Origin: Mallotus nudiflorus
Taxonomy: Eukaryota > Streptophyta > Magnoliopsida > Malpighiales > Euphorbiaceae
Length of the DNA stretch: 64,000 bases
Direction of reading: 5' to 3'
Assembly: GCA_947683625.1 (NCBI GenBank)
Contig: CANTUR010000384.1
Location: 248,001 to 312,000, forward strand
In this document: positions 12,787-23,300 of the stretch, in pieces
Numbering within the stretch: the first letter of the stretch is position 1
Layout: each line of letters opens with the position of its first letter
The notes under the pieces: model-generated
What the model saw: the letters and a program-made list of their open reading frames with translations, nothing else
What the model was told of the DNA's origin: nothing
The model's database searches: none
Program-made: the position numbers and the translations under genes

Positions 12787-13704
12787 GTGAGTGTTATTCT
12801 AGCTTTGGTTTGAGCTAAAATGGTCTAGAATTGCTTAGGTTTCGATTTGAATATTTCGGCCTCTTTGGGTTTTCGATTTTTTGAGCTTCGATTTGTATGA
12901 TTCATGGAAAATTCCTTCACAAATGTTGTTTCTGGTAGCTTAATCTTCATGTATGAATTTTTATAGAATTTTTGGAGGTTGTTTGGATTTTTGGGTATTT
13001 TTGAATATTTTAATATTATTTTCTAATTTTCGGAAATTAATTATTTAAATTATGAAATTGGAGTTTATGGTTGAATTAGGTGTTGAAATGAATTATAGAA
13101 ATTTATTTGGAATTTTTATGAATTTCTAAGTATTTATTTTTAATTATTGAAGTTTATGTGATTTTGTAAAATTAAGTTAATTGTGTTTTAAATTGAATTT
13201 AATTGGTTAATTGAGTTTAATTATTGATATTATTGATAAATATGTTGAGAAAATTAATTTTGGATAATTGTATGATTTTTGGTGAATTTTTGAAGTAATT
13301 TAGGTATATATATATATATAGGGGTATTTTGGTAATTTTACCCTAAATTGTCTAAAAATGTAATTTAATTGGTTTTAATATTTATTTAAGGTATAAAAAT
13401 GATTTCTACAAAATATTTAGTATTTTTAACTAATTAAAACTATTTTCCGGGAATTATTTTCAATTATATATATAATATACGGTTTTTCTAATAAAATGAG
13501 TTTTAATCGGTTTTTACAGTGTTTCAAGATTTATTATGTAATTTCTACGTATGAAATGTATTTTTATGATTTAAGGATATTTTTGGTATATTTGAATATA
13601 TATTCTGTGTTTGTGGATCCCGGTCGACAGATTGTAGTCTGGAGTCCGACCGAGGGGTTGTGATTGATTGTGGTGTTTATTTTTGAAGTGTATTTTCTTT
13701 GCAG
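12787..13704 (+). other. predicted leader intron 1 within the LTR
   Basis: The donor is CCG|GTGAGTG at 12787 and the acceptor is TTTTCTTTGCAG ending at 13704; the 918 bp between are strongly AT-rich, as plant introns are. Both sites recur at the same places in most other LTR copies, including the diverged copy at 25343 (donor GTGAGC, acceptor TTCTTGCAG). Prediction only. Confidence 0.4.
13619..13658 (+). other. conserved LTR hairpin A (GGTCG...CGACC)
   Basis: CCCGGTCG at the left pairs with CGACCGAGG at the right across about 20 bases. The copies at 30686 and 61288 extend the stem to GGTCGG/CCGACC. In the diverged LTRs the stem becomes GGTT/AACC (25343) or GGTTGG/CCAACC (44862), a C-G to T-A paired change. 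The copy at 32857 has lost pairing on one arm. Confidence 0.6.
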
Positions 13705-13710
13705 GGTTGG

Positions 13711-13730
13711 CTCTACTCTTTTGAGTAGAG
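13711..13730 (+). other. conserved LTR hairpin B (CTCTACTC-TTTT-GAGTAGAG)
   Basis: A perfect 8-bp stem with a TTTT loop. The loop shortens to TTT in the copy at 30686 while the stem stays perfect; the diverged copies keep a stem with wobble or shortened ends. Confidence 0.65.
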
Positions 13731-13753
13731 AGATGTCCGTTTTACAGGGGAGG

Positions 13754-13775
13754 TTCTGTCGAATTTCCGGTAGAA
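13754..13775 (+). other. conserved LTR hairpin C (TTCTGYCG...CGGTAGAA)
   Basis: An 8-position stem closes a 6-base loop. Across copies the left arm reads TTCTGCCG, TTCTGTCG, TTCTATCG or TTCTGCTG and the right arm CGGTAGAA or TGGTAGAA; in all of these combinations every position remains a Watson-Crick or G-T pair. Confidence 0.6.
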
Positions 13776-14333
13776 TTCTCGTAAAACGTGATATCCAGTC
13801 GAACCCTAATTTCCGATTCTGTGTTGAATACTCTAGATTTAATTCTAGGATTTCTGTTAGGGTTATTCTGATGTCGATTAATTATTTCTTGCTTAGTTGC
13901 GCCGAGACCGAGGGTTAGTGGACCAGGCCCGTCGGACCCGTCTCGTGGAGCGCATTAGGTGAGTTACTATATTATATATATATGCTTAGGATGCATGATT
14001 TAGAAAATGCATGTTTTATTTTGACTAAATATGCATAAATAACATGATTTATATTCAAGTATATTTTTGGTATATTTTTGGTATATAATAAATTATATAC
14101 ATGTTTTATAAATAAAATATATTTAAAATGTTTTTAAATATATTTTTAGTTTAATTCATGATTTGATTGGATTTATTTGACATATATATACTCAAAATAT
14201 ACCTGGTTTATGTTTGGTATATTTTCGGTATATATATGGTTTATATTGCCATTTCATTTATATCCATGCATCATTTATTTTTGTGAATGAATGTTTTATA
14301 TTTAAGAATGAAGGATATCAATAGAACGTGCTA

Positions 14334-14372
14334 CCTAGTGGGCAGCACTAGGACCGAGTACGTACCGGTACG
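14334..14372 (+). other. LTR stem-loop CCTAGTG/CACTAGG and palindrome CGTACCGGTACG
   Basis: A perfect 7-bp stem with a GGCAG loop (14334-14352) is followed by a perfect 12-bp palindrome (14361-14372). Both are kept in every young copy; the diverged copies keep only part of them. Confidence 0.6.
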
Positions 14373-14458
14373 CCTATAGCTTTAGGCTATATTATTAAAT
14401 TATTTGTGGATATTGATTTGGTATGATTATTGATATGTGTGAGATGTGGTTTGGGTGT

Positions 14459-14553
14459 GATTGCTGGAGCTCGGTTGACCAAGTGTCTCGGGGCCAATCA
14501 CACTGGCAGTCAGACTGCTGGAGCTCGGTTGACTTAGTGTCTCGGGGTCAGTC
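14459..14553 (+). repeat. tandem pair of 41-base hairpin units in the LTR
   Basis: Unit 1 (14459-14499) and unit 2 (14513-14553) share CTGGAGCTCGGTTGAC and AGTGTCTCGGGG. Unit 1 starts GATTG and ends CAATC; unit 2 starts GACTG and ends CAGTC, so the closing stem changes T-A to C-G in a paired way. The pair recurs in every LTR copy that covers the region. Confidence 0.7.
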
Positions 14554-15288
14554 TACTGTCCATATGGATTAAGTGGATATATTTGGAATCAGTGAGCCTG
14601 TATGGCTAGAGTGTTGTTTAACACTATTTTCTGAGGTTGCGATATTCTAGGGTTCTATGTGATCCTTCATAAAAGTTGATTTTCAGACAAATATATAAAA
14701 TGATTTTTCTGCATCTGTATGAATTTGCCTGTATATATACATATTATATATATACTGTTGACTGTATGCATTATCACTTAGAGTGTATGTATATATATTA
14801 TAGTAATTCACTCAGTGAGGTCTGACTCCCCTCCGTTGACTATTTTTCAGGAGAGTCAACTTCCTCAGACCTCAGTAGCAGGTCGATACGCCGGATTTCT
14901 TCCGCCCCGGCTTCTTTATGTAAATTATATACTTGAGTCTTATTTATTTTATCTAGACACTGCAGTAGTTGTGATTTTCAGTAGTTGTGATTTTCAGTAG
15001 TTGTGAAATAAAGTATTTGTTTTAAAGAGATGTATTATAGTAAAACTGGATTTGTATAAAGATTATACATTTATGAGATTATATATGTGATGTGATGAGT
15101 TTTGAATTGAATCCAGTTGATATGGATGATATTGTAATATTTATGATTTTTATTTCCGCTGCATATTATATTTTTATTGTTATTATGGCATGCTTTATTT
15201 TATTTTAGGCTTGCTACGGGTTCCGGATTCGAAAGAATTCCCGTTCCCTAGCGCCGGTCATGGCCCCTGTTTTGGGTCGTGACAAAGT

Positions 15289-15300
15289 TGGTATCAGAGC
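15289..15300 (+). other. primer-binding site, initiator tRNA-Met type (element 2)
   Basis: TGGTATCAGAGC lies 4 bases after the 5' LTR end, identical to the site in element 1. It would prime minus-strand DNA synthesis. Confidence 0.9.
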
Positions 15301-15732
15301 GAAGTTCGTATCTGAGTGGAGTTCTGTGTCAGGGCTTAGTTATGTGAGTTGTGGCCCTAGTTTTAAAGTTGTGTTTTCTGTTGGACTACTGCAGTGTATT
15401 AGGTTCGAGTATGTCTTGATGAGTATTCCTTGCTGTAGTTTTCAGTGTTATTCCTCCGTTGTCTGTTTTGTCTGAATCTTTCCGTTTGTCTTTTCAGAAT
15501 GAGGAGGCGAGCGCGTGTCGCTCCACCGGTCGTTGAGGCCGAGGATGATGAGTCTTTTTAGGACGAGGTTTTACCTCCTGAGCCGCCAGTTAGACGTAGA
15601 GGTCGTGGCAGGGGTAGACCTCGAGGAGCGGCAGGTCGCCGTAGGCAGAGAGAGTTACAGGACAAGGAGCCTGTTGAGCCTGAGTTTGATGTTCCTGTTC
15701 CTCCAGTTGTTCAGCCTGCCTATCAGCAGGGT

Positions 15733-16654
15733 ATGTCTGACCCTGAGGCAGCTTTGTTCTATGCCAGAGTTGGCAGGATTGCTTTTGATGGTACTTCCGA
15801 TCCTTTAGATTTTCTGCATGCGATTGAGACTAGGACTCGGACTGCTCATACCGAGTACCAGAGGATCATGATCGTTGAGTTGTCTGTCGAGGGACCAGCC
15901 TTGGATTGGTTTATTCAGATGATCCAGCCTTATATGATGACGATGACATGGGCTCAGTTTCGAGAGCGATTCATGAGGAGATTTTATCCAGAGCCTCTTC
16001 GTTTGAGCTATCGTCTCCGTTTGACTAGTATTTCTCGTGGAGATCGATCAGTAGAGGAGTATACCCGAGAGTTCCTTCGTCTGGGTAGATATGCTGAGGA
16101 TCTGATGCGAGATCAGTATTTCGCTGTTACTACCTATGTTACTAGTTTGGGTTCAGCTTTTGCTGGTATGCCTACAGCAGGTCTTACTCTGGAGTCGGTG
16201 ATTGAGCTAGCTAAGGAGATTGAGCTGAGGTTAGTTAGGCAGGGAGCGATGCCTGATTATTACCAGTTGGGAGTTCAGTCGAGTGGATCGCAGGCTACTC
16301 CATATTCGAGTTTTCATGTTGGTTCGAGTAGTCAGCAGCGAGGTTCGACTCAGCAGAGTCAGAGACAGCAGCAGCGAGTGCATCGGAGCAGTAGATATGG
16401 TCGTGGAGGTCAGCGTAGATCGTTCAGATTTGGGTCAGGTGCTTCGAGCAGCAGCAGTGGTCGTAGTTCTGGATCAGCGGCCAGTGTTTGTCAGACTTGT
16501 GGTAGAGTCCATCAGGGACCGTGTTATCTGACACCGTTGACATGTTTCAGATGTGGGCAGACAGGACATTTTGCCAGATCGTGTCCTTATTCTGGGTATC
16601 AGCAGCAGCAGATTCCGCGATTCCCACAGCAGTCGATTGCTAGTGCAGCACCCC
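15733..16654 (+). pseudogene. gag capsid-like region and zinc knuckle (element 2)
   Basis: An open stretch resumes after the codon-21 stop and in the same frame, with an internal Met (MSDPEAALFYARVG). It contains the gag signature (WAQFRERFMRRFYPEP), a Gln/Ser/Arg-rich linker, and the zinc knuckle CFRCGQTGHFARSC with CX2CX4HX4C spacing, which binds nucleic acid in this family. The frame is lost at the C run 16651-16654. Confidence 0.88.
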
Positions 16655-16799
16655 GTGCCATTTCAGTTACCACCCAGCTCAGCATCAGAGTTCTACTCAG
16701 TTTGTTCCACAGCAGAGTCGTGGTAGAGGTACTAGAGGAGGTGCTAGAGGTGTTGGCCAGGCTTCTACCAGTCAGCAGGGAGGTCGAGGTCAGGCCAGA

Positions 16800-17197
16800 G
16801 TCTTCCATCTGACTCAGCAGGATGCTCAGGCATCTAATGCAGTCGTGACAGGTATTCTTTCTGTTTGTTACCTGGATGCTTTGGTTTTGTTTGATCCGGG
16901 TGCCCACGCATTCGTTTGTTTCTCCTGTTTTTGCTTCTAAATCTTGTTGGCAAGCTTCGAGGATGGCTTTTCCTTTGTCTGTTGCCACTCCTCTGAGTGA
17001 TTCTTTGGACGCCGATATTGTTCTTTCTGGTTGTCCAGTTCTCGTGGGAGATAGAGAATTACCCGTTGATTTGATTTTGTTGGATGTGATGGAGTTCGAT
17101 GTTATTTTGGGAATGGATTGGTTATCCCAGCATTATGCCGTGGTTGATTACAGGAATAAGGAGGTGATTTTCAGAATTCCTGGTGAAGTAGAATTTT
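16800..17197 (+). pseudogene. aspartic protease region (element 2)
   Basis: The active-site triad region is D-P-G-A in FDPGA, followed after a one-base slip (16903-16905) by the rest of the fold: SVATPLSDSLDADIVLSGCP, LPVDLILLDVMEFDVILGMD and WLSQHYAVVDYRNKEV. The ILGMDWL block is the conserved second half of Ty3-type proteases. The frame is lost again at the T run 17194-17197. Confidence 0.82.
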
Positions 17198-17420
17198 AAG
17201 TTTGTTGGTGATAGGAGTTCAGCACCTCAGAATCTTATTTCTGTTATTTCAGCTAGGAAGTTGTTGAGGAAAGGTTGTCAGGGGTTTTTGGCATTGGTTA
17301 GGGATACGTCAGTGGAGAAGTTGTCACTCACAGATGTTCCTGTTGCTTGTGAGTTTCCTGATGTTTTTCCCGAGGAGTTGCCAGGTTTACCACCTAATAG
17401 AGAGATTGAGTTCTGTATAG

Positions 17421-19094
17421 ATGTGGTTCCAGGTATTACTCCTATATCTATGCCACCTTATCGTATGGCTCCCTGCAGAGTTGAGAGAGTTGAAGGAGCA
17501 GTTGCAAGAGTTGTTGGATAAAGGCTTCGTTAGACCTAGTGTTTCTCCTTGGGGTGCACCAGTCTTGTTTGTGAAGAAGAAGGATGGTACCCTGAGACTG
17601 TGCATTGACTACAGAGAGTTGAACAAGGTGACAGTGAAGAACAAGTATCCTCTCCCGAGGATAGATGATTTGTTTGATCAGCTACAGGGTGCACAGTTCT
17701 TTTCTAAGGTTGACTTGAGGTCGGGTTATCATCAGCTGCGGATCGGTGAAGCTGATATTCCTAAGACAGCATTCCGCACTCGATATGGTCATTATGAGTT
17801 TCTGGTGATGTCTTTTGGTTTGACTAATGCACCAGTAGCTTTTATGGACTTGATGAACAGAGTATTCCGACCGTATGTGGATCAGTTTGTGGTAGTCTTC
17901 ATTGATGATATACTGGTATATTCGAGGAGTATGGAAGAGCACGTATATCATTTGAGGATTGTACTACAGACACTGAGAGATCATCAGCTTTATGCTAAAT
18001 TCTCGAAGTGTGATTTCTGGATGGAGAGTGTTTCTTTTCTTGGACACGTAGTGTCTAAAGAAGGTATTCAGGTTGATCCACAGAAGGTTGAAGCAGTATC
18101 TGAATGGCCTAGACCTACTTCAGTTACTGAGATTCGGAGTTTTCTGGGTTTAGCCGGGTATTATAGGCGGTTTGTGCAGGATTTTTCCAGGATAGCAGCC
18201 CCTATGACTCGCTTGACTCAGAATAATGTTAGATTCGAGTGGTCAGAAGCTTGTGAGAATAGTTTTCAGTTGTTGAAGGAGAAGTTGACCACAGCGCCAG
18301 TATTAGCTTTGCCTAATAGTGTGGATAAGTTCACAGTTTACTGTGATGCCTCTAGAATTGGTCTTGGTTGTGTGTTGATGCAGAATGGAAGGGTGATAGC
18401 CTATGCTTCGAGGCAGTTGAAGAAGCATGAGCAGAACTATCCCACACATGATCTTGAGATGGCTGCAGTGATCTTTGCTCTGAAGATTTGGAGACATTAT
18501 TTGTACGGGGTGACTTGTGAGATATTTACTGATCACAAGAGCCTTAAGTACATTTTCCAACAGCGAGATTTGAATTTGAGGCAGAGAAGATGGTTGGAAC
18601 TGTTGAAGGATTATGATTGTGAGATTCTTTACCATCCGGGTAAAGCTAATGTGGTAGCAGATGCCTTGAGTAGGAAGTCCTCAGGTAGTCTTGCTCACAT
18701 CGGTGTGGAGAGGAGACCATTGATCCAGGAGTTGCATCTGTTGGTGGATCAAGGTCTGATGATGAAGATTAGTAGATCAGGTGGACTGTTAGCTCAGTTT
18801 AAAGTACGATCTATACTAAGGGATAGGATTAAAGCAGCTCAGAGCCGAGATCCTATTCTGGAAGAGCTTGCAGAGAATGTCAGAGCAGGGAAGTTCACTG
18901 ATTTCACACTCGATGATGATGGTGTGTTGTGGATCAGTGGTAGATTGTGTGTTCCTGATGTGGATGATTTGAGAGAGGAGATTTTAGAGGAAGCACATTC
19001 TACAGCTTACAGCGTTCATCCTGGTGTTACTAAGATGTACCCACAGTATCAGAGATCTATACTAGTGGGATGGATTGAAGAAGGATGTTGCTGA
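17421..19094 (+). pseudogene. reverse transcriptase, RNase H and integrase zinc domain (element 2)
   Basis: A 557-codon stretch whose true pol frame begins after the C run at 17471-17473. It carries RT motifs [43 protein letters not shown] and the catalytic FIDDILVYS, then RNase H ([31 protein letters not shown]) and the first part of integrase ([10 protein letters not shown]). The stretch is uninterrupted from RT through RNase H, unlike element 1. The frame slips at 19040-19042 within the integrase zinc region. Confidence 0.93.
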
Positions 19095-19668
19095 TTATGT
19101 TGCTAAGTGCTTGACGTGTCAGTTAGTGAAAGCCGAACATCAGAAGCCTTCTGGGAAGCTTCAGCCTCTTCCTATTCCCGAGTGGAAGTGGGAAAGGATA
19201 GCTATGGATTTTGTGGTCGGTTTACCTCGTTCGAAGGATGGATACGATTCCATCTGGGTGATTGTAGACAGATTGACGAAGTCTGCACATTTCTTGCCTG
19301 TGAAAGCCACATATTCAGTTGCTAGATTGGCGAAGTTGTACGTGAAGCATATTGTATGCCTTCATGGAGTACCTGTGTCCATTATGTCAGATAGAGGTTC
19401 GGTGTTTACTTCTCGTTTTTGGCAGAAGTTGCAAGAAGCGATGGGCACTAGGTTGGATTTCAGTACTGCTTTTCATCCTCAGACAGATGGTCAGTCTGAG
19501 AGGACGATCCAGACACTGGAAGATATGTTGAGGATGTGTGTCTTGGATTTGAGAGGTAGCTGGGATGATCATTTGTCGCTTGTTGAGTTTGCATATAATA
19601 ACAGCTACCATAGCAGTATTGGCATGGCACCATATGAGGCGTTGTATGGAAGGAAGTGTAGATCCCCC
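19075..19668 (+). pseudogene. integrase catalytic core (element 2)
   Basis: It starts with the second Cys pair of the zinc region (CLTC) and continues through the DDE core: [30 protein letters not shown] and [16 protein letters not shown]. All three acidic residues are present. It ends at the run of five C at 19664-19668, where element 1 has four. Confidence 0.9.
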
Positions 19669-20248
19669 GTTGAGTTGGGATGAGATCGGTGAGAGAGCTT
19701 TGACTGGACCAGAGATGGTTCAGGATGCTGCAGAGAAAGTCACCGTGATCAAGCGTAGATTAGAGACCGCAGTTAGTAGACAGAAGAGTTATGCGGATCC
19801 TAGGCGCAGAGATGTGGAGTTTCAGGTTGGAGATTTCGTTTTTCTGAAAGTATCTCCGATGAAGGGTGTGATGAGATTTGGCAGGAAGGGTAAGTTAGCA
19901 CCGAGATATATTGGACCGTTTGAGATTCTGGAGAGAATTGGCACTGTTGCATATCGGTTGGATTTGCCTCCGAGTATGTCACAGGTGCATCCAGTATTTC
20001 ATATCTCGATGTTGAGGAAGTATATCTCAGATCCTTCACATGTGTTGCAACCTGACAGTGTGGAAGTGAGTGAAGATTTGACGTTTGTGGAAGAACCTGT
20101 GGCGATCGTAGATTTTCAAGTTCGACAGTTGCGATCGAAGCAGATTCCGATGGTCAAGGTTTTGTGGCGTAGCGACAGAGTTGAAGAGCATACGTGGGAG
20201 ACTGAAGCTGAGATGCGAGCTTCTTACCCGTATCTCTTTCCTTCCTGA
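19664..20248 (+). pseudogene. integrase C-terminal domain and chromodomain-like tail (element 2)
   Basis: After the last frame slip the frame reads [16 protein letters not shown], then the GPY/F-like module ([18 protein letters not shown]), then [13 protein letters not shown] and a tail ([15 protein letters not shown] ... [19 protein letters not shown]) like plant chromoviral chromodomains, which guide integration into heterochromatin. The frame ends at TGA 20246-20248, 54 bp before the 3' LTR. Confidence 0.88.
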
Positions 20249-20289
20249 TTCTGTAATCTTGTTTTTAGAATTCGGGGACGAATTCTTGT

Positions 20290-20302
20290 AAGGGGGGAAG
20301 AC
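20290..20302 (+). other. polypurine tract of element 2
   Basis: AAGGGGGGAAGAC abuts the 3' LTR start at 20303 and is identical to that of element 1. Confidence 0.87.
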
Positions 20303-23300
20303 TGTAATATCCCGTGTTTTTTTTTAAATATTTTTACACTGTACCGGGATATACAGTGTCAATAATTTTTATGCATTATACGATATTTTTATGAGTTGAT
20401 ATGTATTTTAAACCTATTTTAATTACTGTCTATTATTTTTCAGTATTTTACGTAAAATTTTCCCGGGACTTTCATTTTCGGGGAAATTTCCACGTAAACA
20501 ATGTATTATTAATTATTTTAAATGTATTTACGGGTTTGCATGAACTCATACATATTTTTAAATTATTAAATAAAGCCTGTGTGTGTATATTTATTTAATT
20601 AGGGTTTATTATTACCCTAATATTTTATTATTTATTTATTATTATTTGATTATTTTATTTATTATTAAATTATTAAAATTTATTATTTTATTATTATTTA
20701 TTTATTAATATTTAATTATTTTAATTTATTTTATTTTATTTTTTTTCTTTTTTTTTCTTTTCCTTTTTCTTTCTTTTTCTTTTTCTTTCTCTTTCCTTTT
20801 TCTTTCTTTTTCTTTTTTCTTCTTCTTCTTCTTTCTCTCCCGCGGGCGCCGACCACCACTATTCTTCACCGCCGTTTCTCCCTCCTCCGGCCACCGTTTT
20901 CGACACCCGCCGGTCTCTATCTTCTCCTTGAGCTCTGGTGAGTGTTATTCTAGCTTTGGTTTGAGCTAAAATGGTCTAGAATTGCTTAGGTTTCGATTTG
21001 AATATTTCGGCCTCTTTGGGTTTTCGATTTTTTGAGCTTCGATTTGGATGATTCATGGAAAATTCCTTCACAAATGTTGTTCCTGGTAGCTTAATCTTCA
21101 TGTATGAATTTTTACAGAATTTTTGGAGGTTGTTTGGATTTTTGGGTATTTTTGAATATTTTAATATTATTTTCTAATTTTCGGAAATTAATTATTTAAA
21201 TTATGAAATTGGAGTTTATGGTTGAATTAGGTGTTGAAATGAATTATAAAAATTTATTTGGAATTTTTATGAATTTCTAAGTATTTATTTTTAATTATTG
21301 AAGTTTATGTGATTTTGTAAAATTAAGTTAATTGTGTTTTAAATTGAATTTAATTGGTTAATTGAGTTTAATTATTGATATTATTGATAAATATGTTGAG
21401 AAAATTAATTTTGGATAATTGTATGATTTTTGGTGAATTTTTGAAGTAATTTAGGTATATATATATATATAGGGGTATTTTGGTAATTTTACCCTAAATT
21501 GTCTAAAAATGTAATTTAATTGGTTTTAATATTTATTTAAGGTATAAAAATGATTTCTACAAAATATTTAGTATTTTTAACTAATTAAAACTATTTTCCG
21601 GGAATTATTTTCAATTATATATATAATATACGGTTTTTTCTAATAAAATGAGTTTTAATCGGTTTTTACAGTGTTTCAAGATTTATTATGTAATTTCTAC
21701 GTATGAAATGTATTTTTATGATTTAAGGATATTTTTGGTATATTTGAATATATATTCTGTGTTTGTGGACCCCGGTCGACAGATTGTAGTCTGGAGTCCG
21801 ACCGAGGGGTTGTGATTGATTGTGGTGTTTATTTTTGAAGTGTATTTTCTTTGCAGGGTTGGCTCTACTCTTTTGAGTAGAGAGATGTCCGTTTTACAGG
21901 GGAGGTTCTGCCGAATTTCCGGTAGAATTCTCGTAAAACGTGATATCCAGTCGAACCCTAATTTCCGATTCTGTGTTGAATACTCTAGATTTAATTCTAG
22001 GATTTCTGTTAGGGTTATTCTGATGTCGATTAATTATTTCTTGCTTAGTTGCGCCGAGACCGAGGGTTAGTGGACCAGGCCCGTCGGACCCGTCTCGTGG
22101 AGCGCATTAGGTGAGTTACTATATTATATATATATGCTTAGGATGCATGATTTAGAAAATGCATGTTTTATTTTGACTAAATATGCATAAATAACATGAT
22201 TTATATTCAAGTATATTTTTGGTATATAATAAATTATATACATGTTTTATAAATAAAATATATTTAAAATGTTTTTAAATATATTTTTAGTTTAATTCAT
22301 GATTTGATTGGATTTATTTGACATATATATACTCAAAATATACCTGGTTTATGTTTGGTATATTTTCGGTATATATATGGTTTATATTGCCATTTCATTT
22401 ATATCCATGCATCATTTATTTTTGTGAATGAATGTTTTATATTTAAGAATGAAGGATATCAATAGAACGTGCTACCTAGTGGGCAGCACTAGGACCGAGT
22501 ACGTACCGGTACGCCTATAGCTTCAGGCTATATTATTAAATTATTTGTGGATATTGATTTGGTATGATTATTGATATGTGTGAGATGTGGTTTGGGTGTG
22601 ATTGCTGGAGCTCGGTTGACCAAGTGTCTCGGGGCCAATCACACTGGCAGTCAGACTGCTGGAGCTCGGTTGACTTAGTGTCTCGGGGCCAGTCTACTGT
22701 CCATATGGATTAAGTGGATATATTTGGAATCAGTGAGCCTGTATGGCTAGAGTGTTGTTTAACACTATTTTCTAAGGTTGCGATATTCTAGGGTTCTATG
22801 TGATCCTTCATAAAAGTTGATTTTTAGACAAATATATAAAATGATTTTTCTGCATCTGTATGAATTTGCCTGTATATATACATATTATATATATACTGTT
22901 GACTGTATGCATTATCACTTAGAGTGTATGTATATATATTATAGTAATTCACTCAGTGAGGTCTGACTCCCCTCCGTTGACTATTTTTCAGGAGAGTCAA
23001 CTTCCTCAGACCTCAGTAGCAGGTCGATACGCCGGATTTCTTCCGCCCCGGCTTCTTTATGTAAATTATATACTTGAGTCTTATTTATTTTATCTAGACA
23101 CTGCAGTAGTTGTGATTTTCAGTAGTTGTGATTTTCAGTAGTTGTGAAATAAAGTATTTGTTTTAAAGAGATGTATTATAGTAAAACTGGATTTGTATAA
23201 AGATTATACATTTATGAGATTATATATGTGATGTGATGAGTTTTGAATTGAATCCAGTTGATATGGATGATATTGTAATATTTATGATTTTTATTTCCGC

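Larger units (their letters stand above)
13959..15208 (+). other. predicted leader intron 2 within the LTR
   Basis: The donor is TTAG|GTGAGTT at 13959 and the acceptor is TTTATTTTAG ending at 15208, followed by the conserved GC-rich LTR end. In the diverged solo LTR at 25343 the donor is a different but still strong GTAAGT, and the one at 44862 has GTGAGT. The copy at 30686 has a weak GTGAAT. Prediction only. Confidence 0.4.
12155..15284 (+). repeat. 5' LTR of gypsy element 2
   Basis: The LTR is 3130 bp, TGTAATATCCCG ... GGTCGTGACA. In order it holds an AT-rich upstream part with a long pyrimidine tract (about 12590-12690), a GC-rich block (12690-12790) ending in CCG|GTGAGT, AT-rich DNA, a hairpin cluster (13619-13775), AT-rich DNA, a second structured cluster (14334-14553), and a GC-rich end that runs into the PBS. 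Confidence 0.95.
15499..20248 (+). pseudogene. gypsy gag-pol polyprotein of element 2 (disrupted)
   Basis: The intact reading order is gag, CCHC knuckle, protease, RT, RNase H, integrase, chromodomain-like tail, about 1,570 codons in one frame. The start ATG at 15499 (MRRRARVAPP) is shared with element 1. Disruptions are a TAG at codon 21 (15559-15561, CAG in element 1) and seven extra single bases in C or T runs: 16651-16654, 16673-16675, 16903-16905, 17194-17197, 17471-17473, 19040-19042 and 19664-19668. Five of these are seen directly against element 1; the two at 17194 and 17471 lie where element 1 is deleted and are inferred from protein continuity. They could be consensus errors. Confidence 0.93.

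Noticed and set aside
13664..13918. 84-codon frame repeated in several LTR copies (also 21816 and 62837)
   Set aside because: It is open in the young copies only and is broken or altered in the diverged ones. It overlaps the hairpin cluster, so conservation is better explained by nucleotide-level structure and recent copying.
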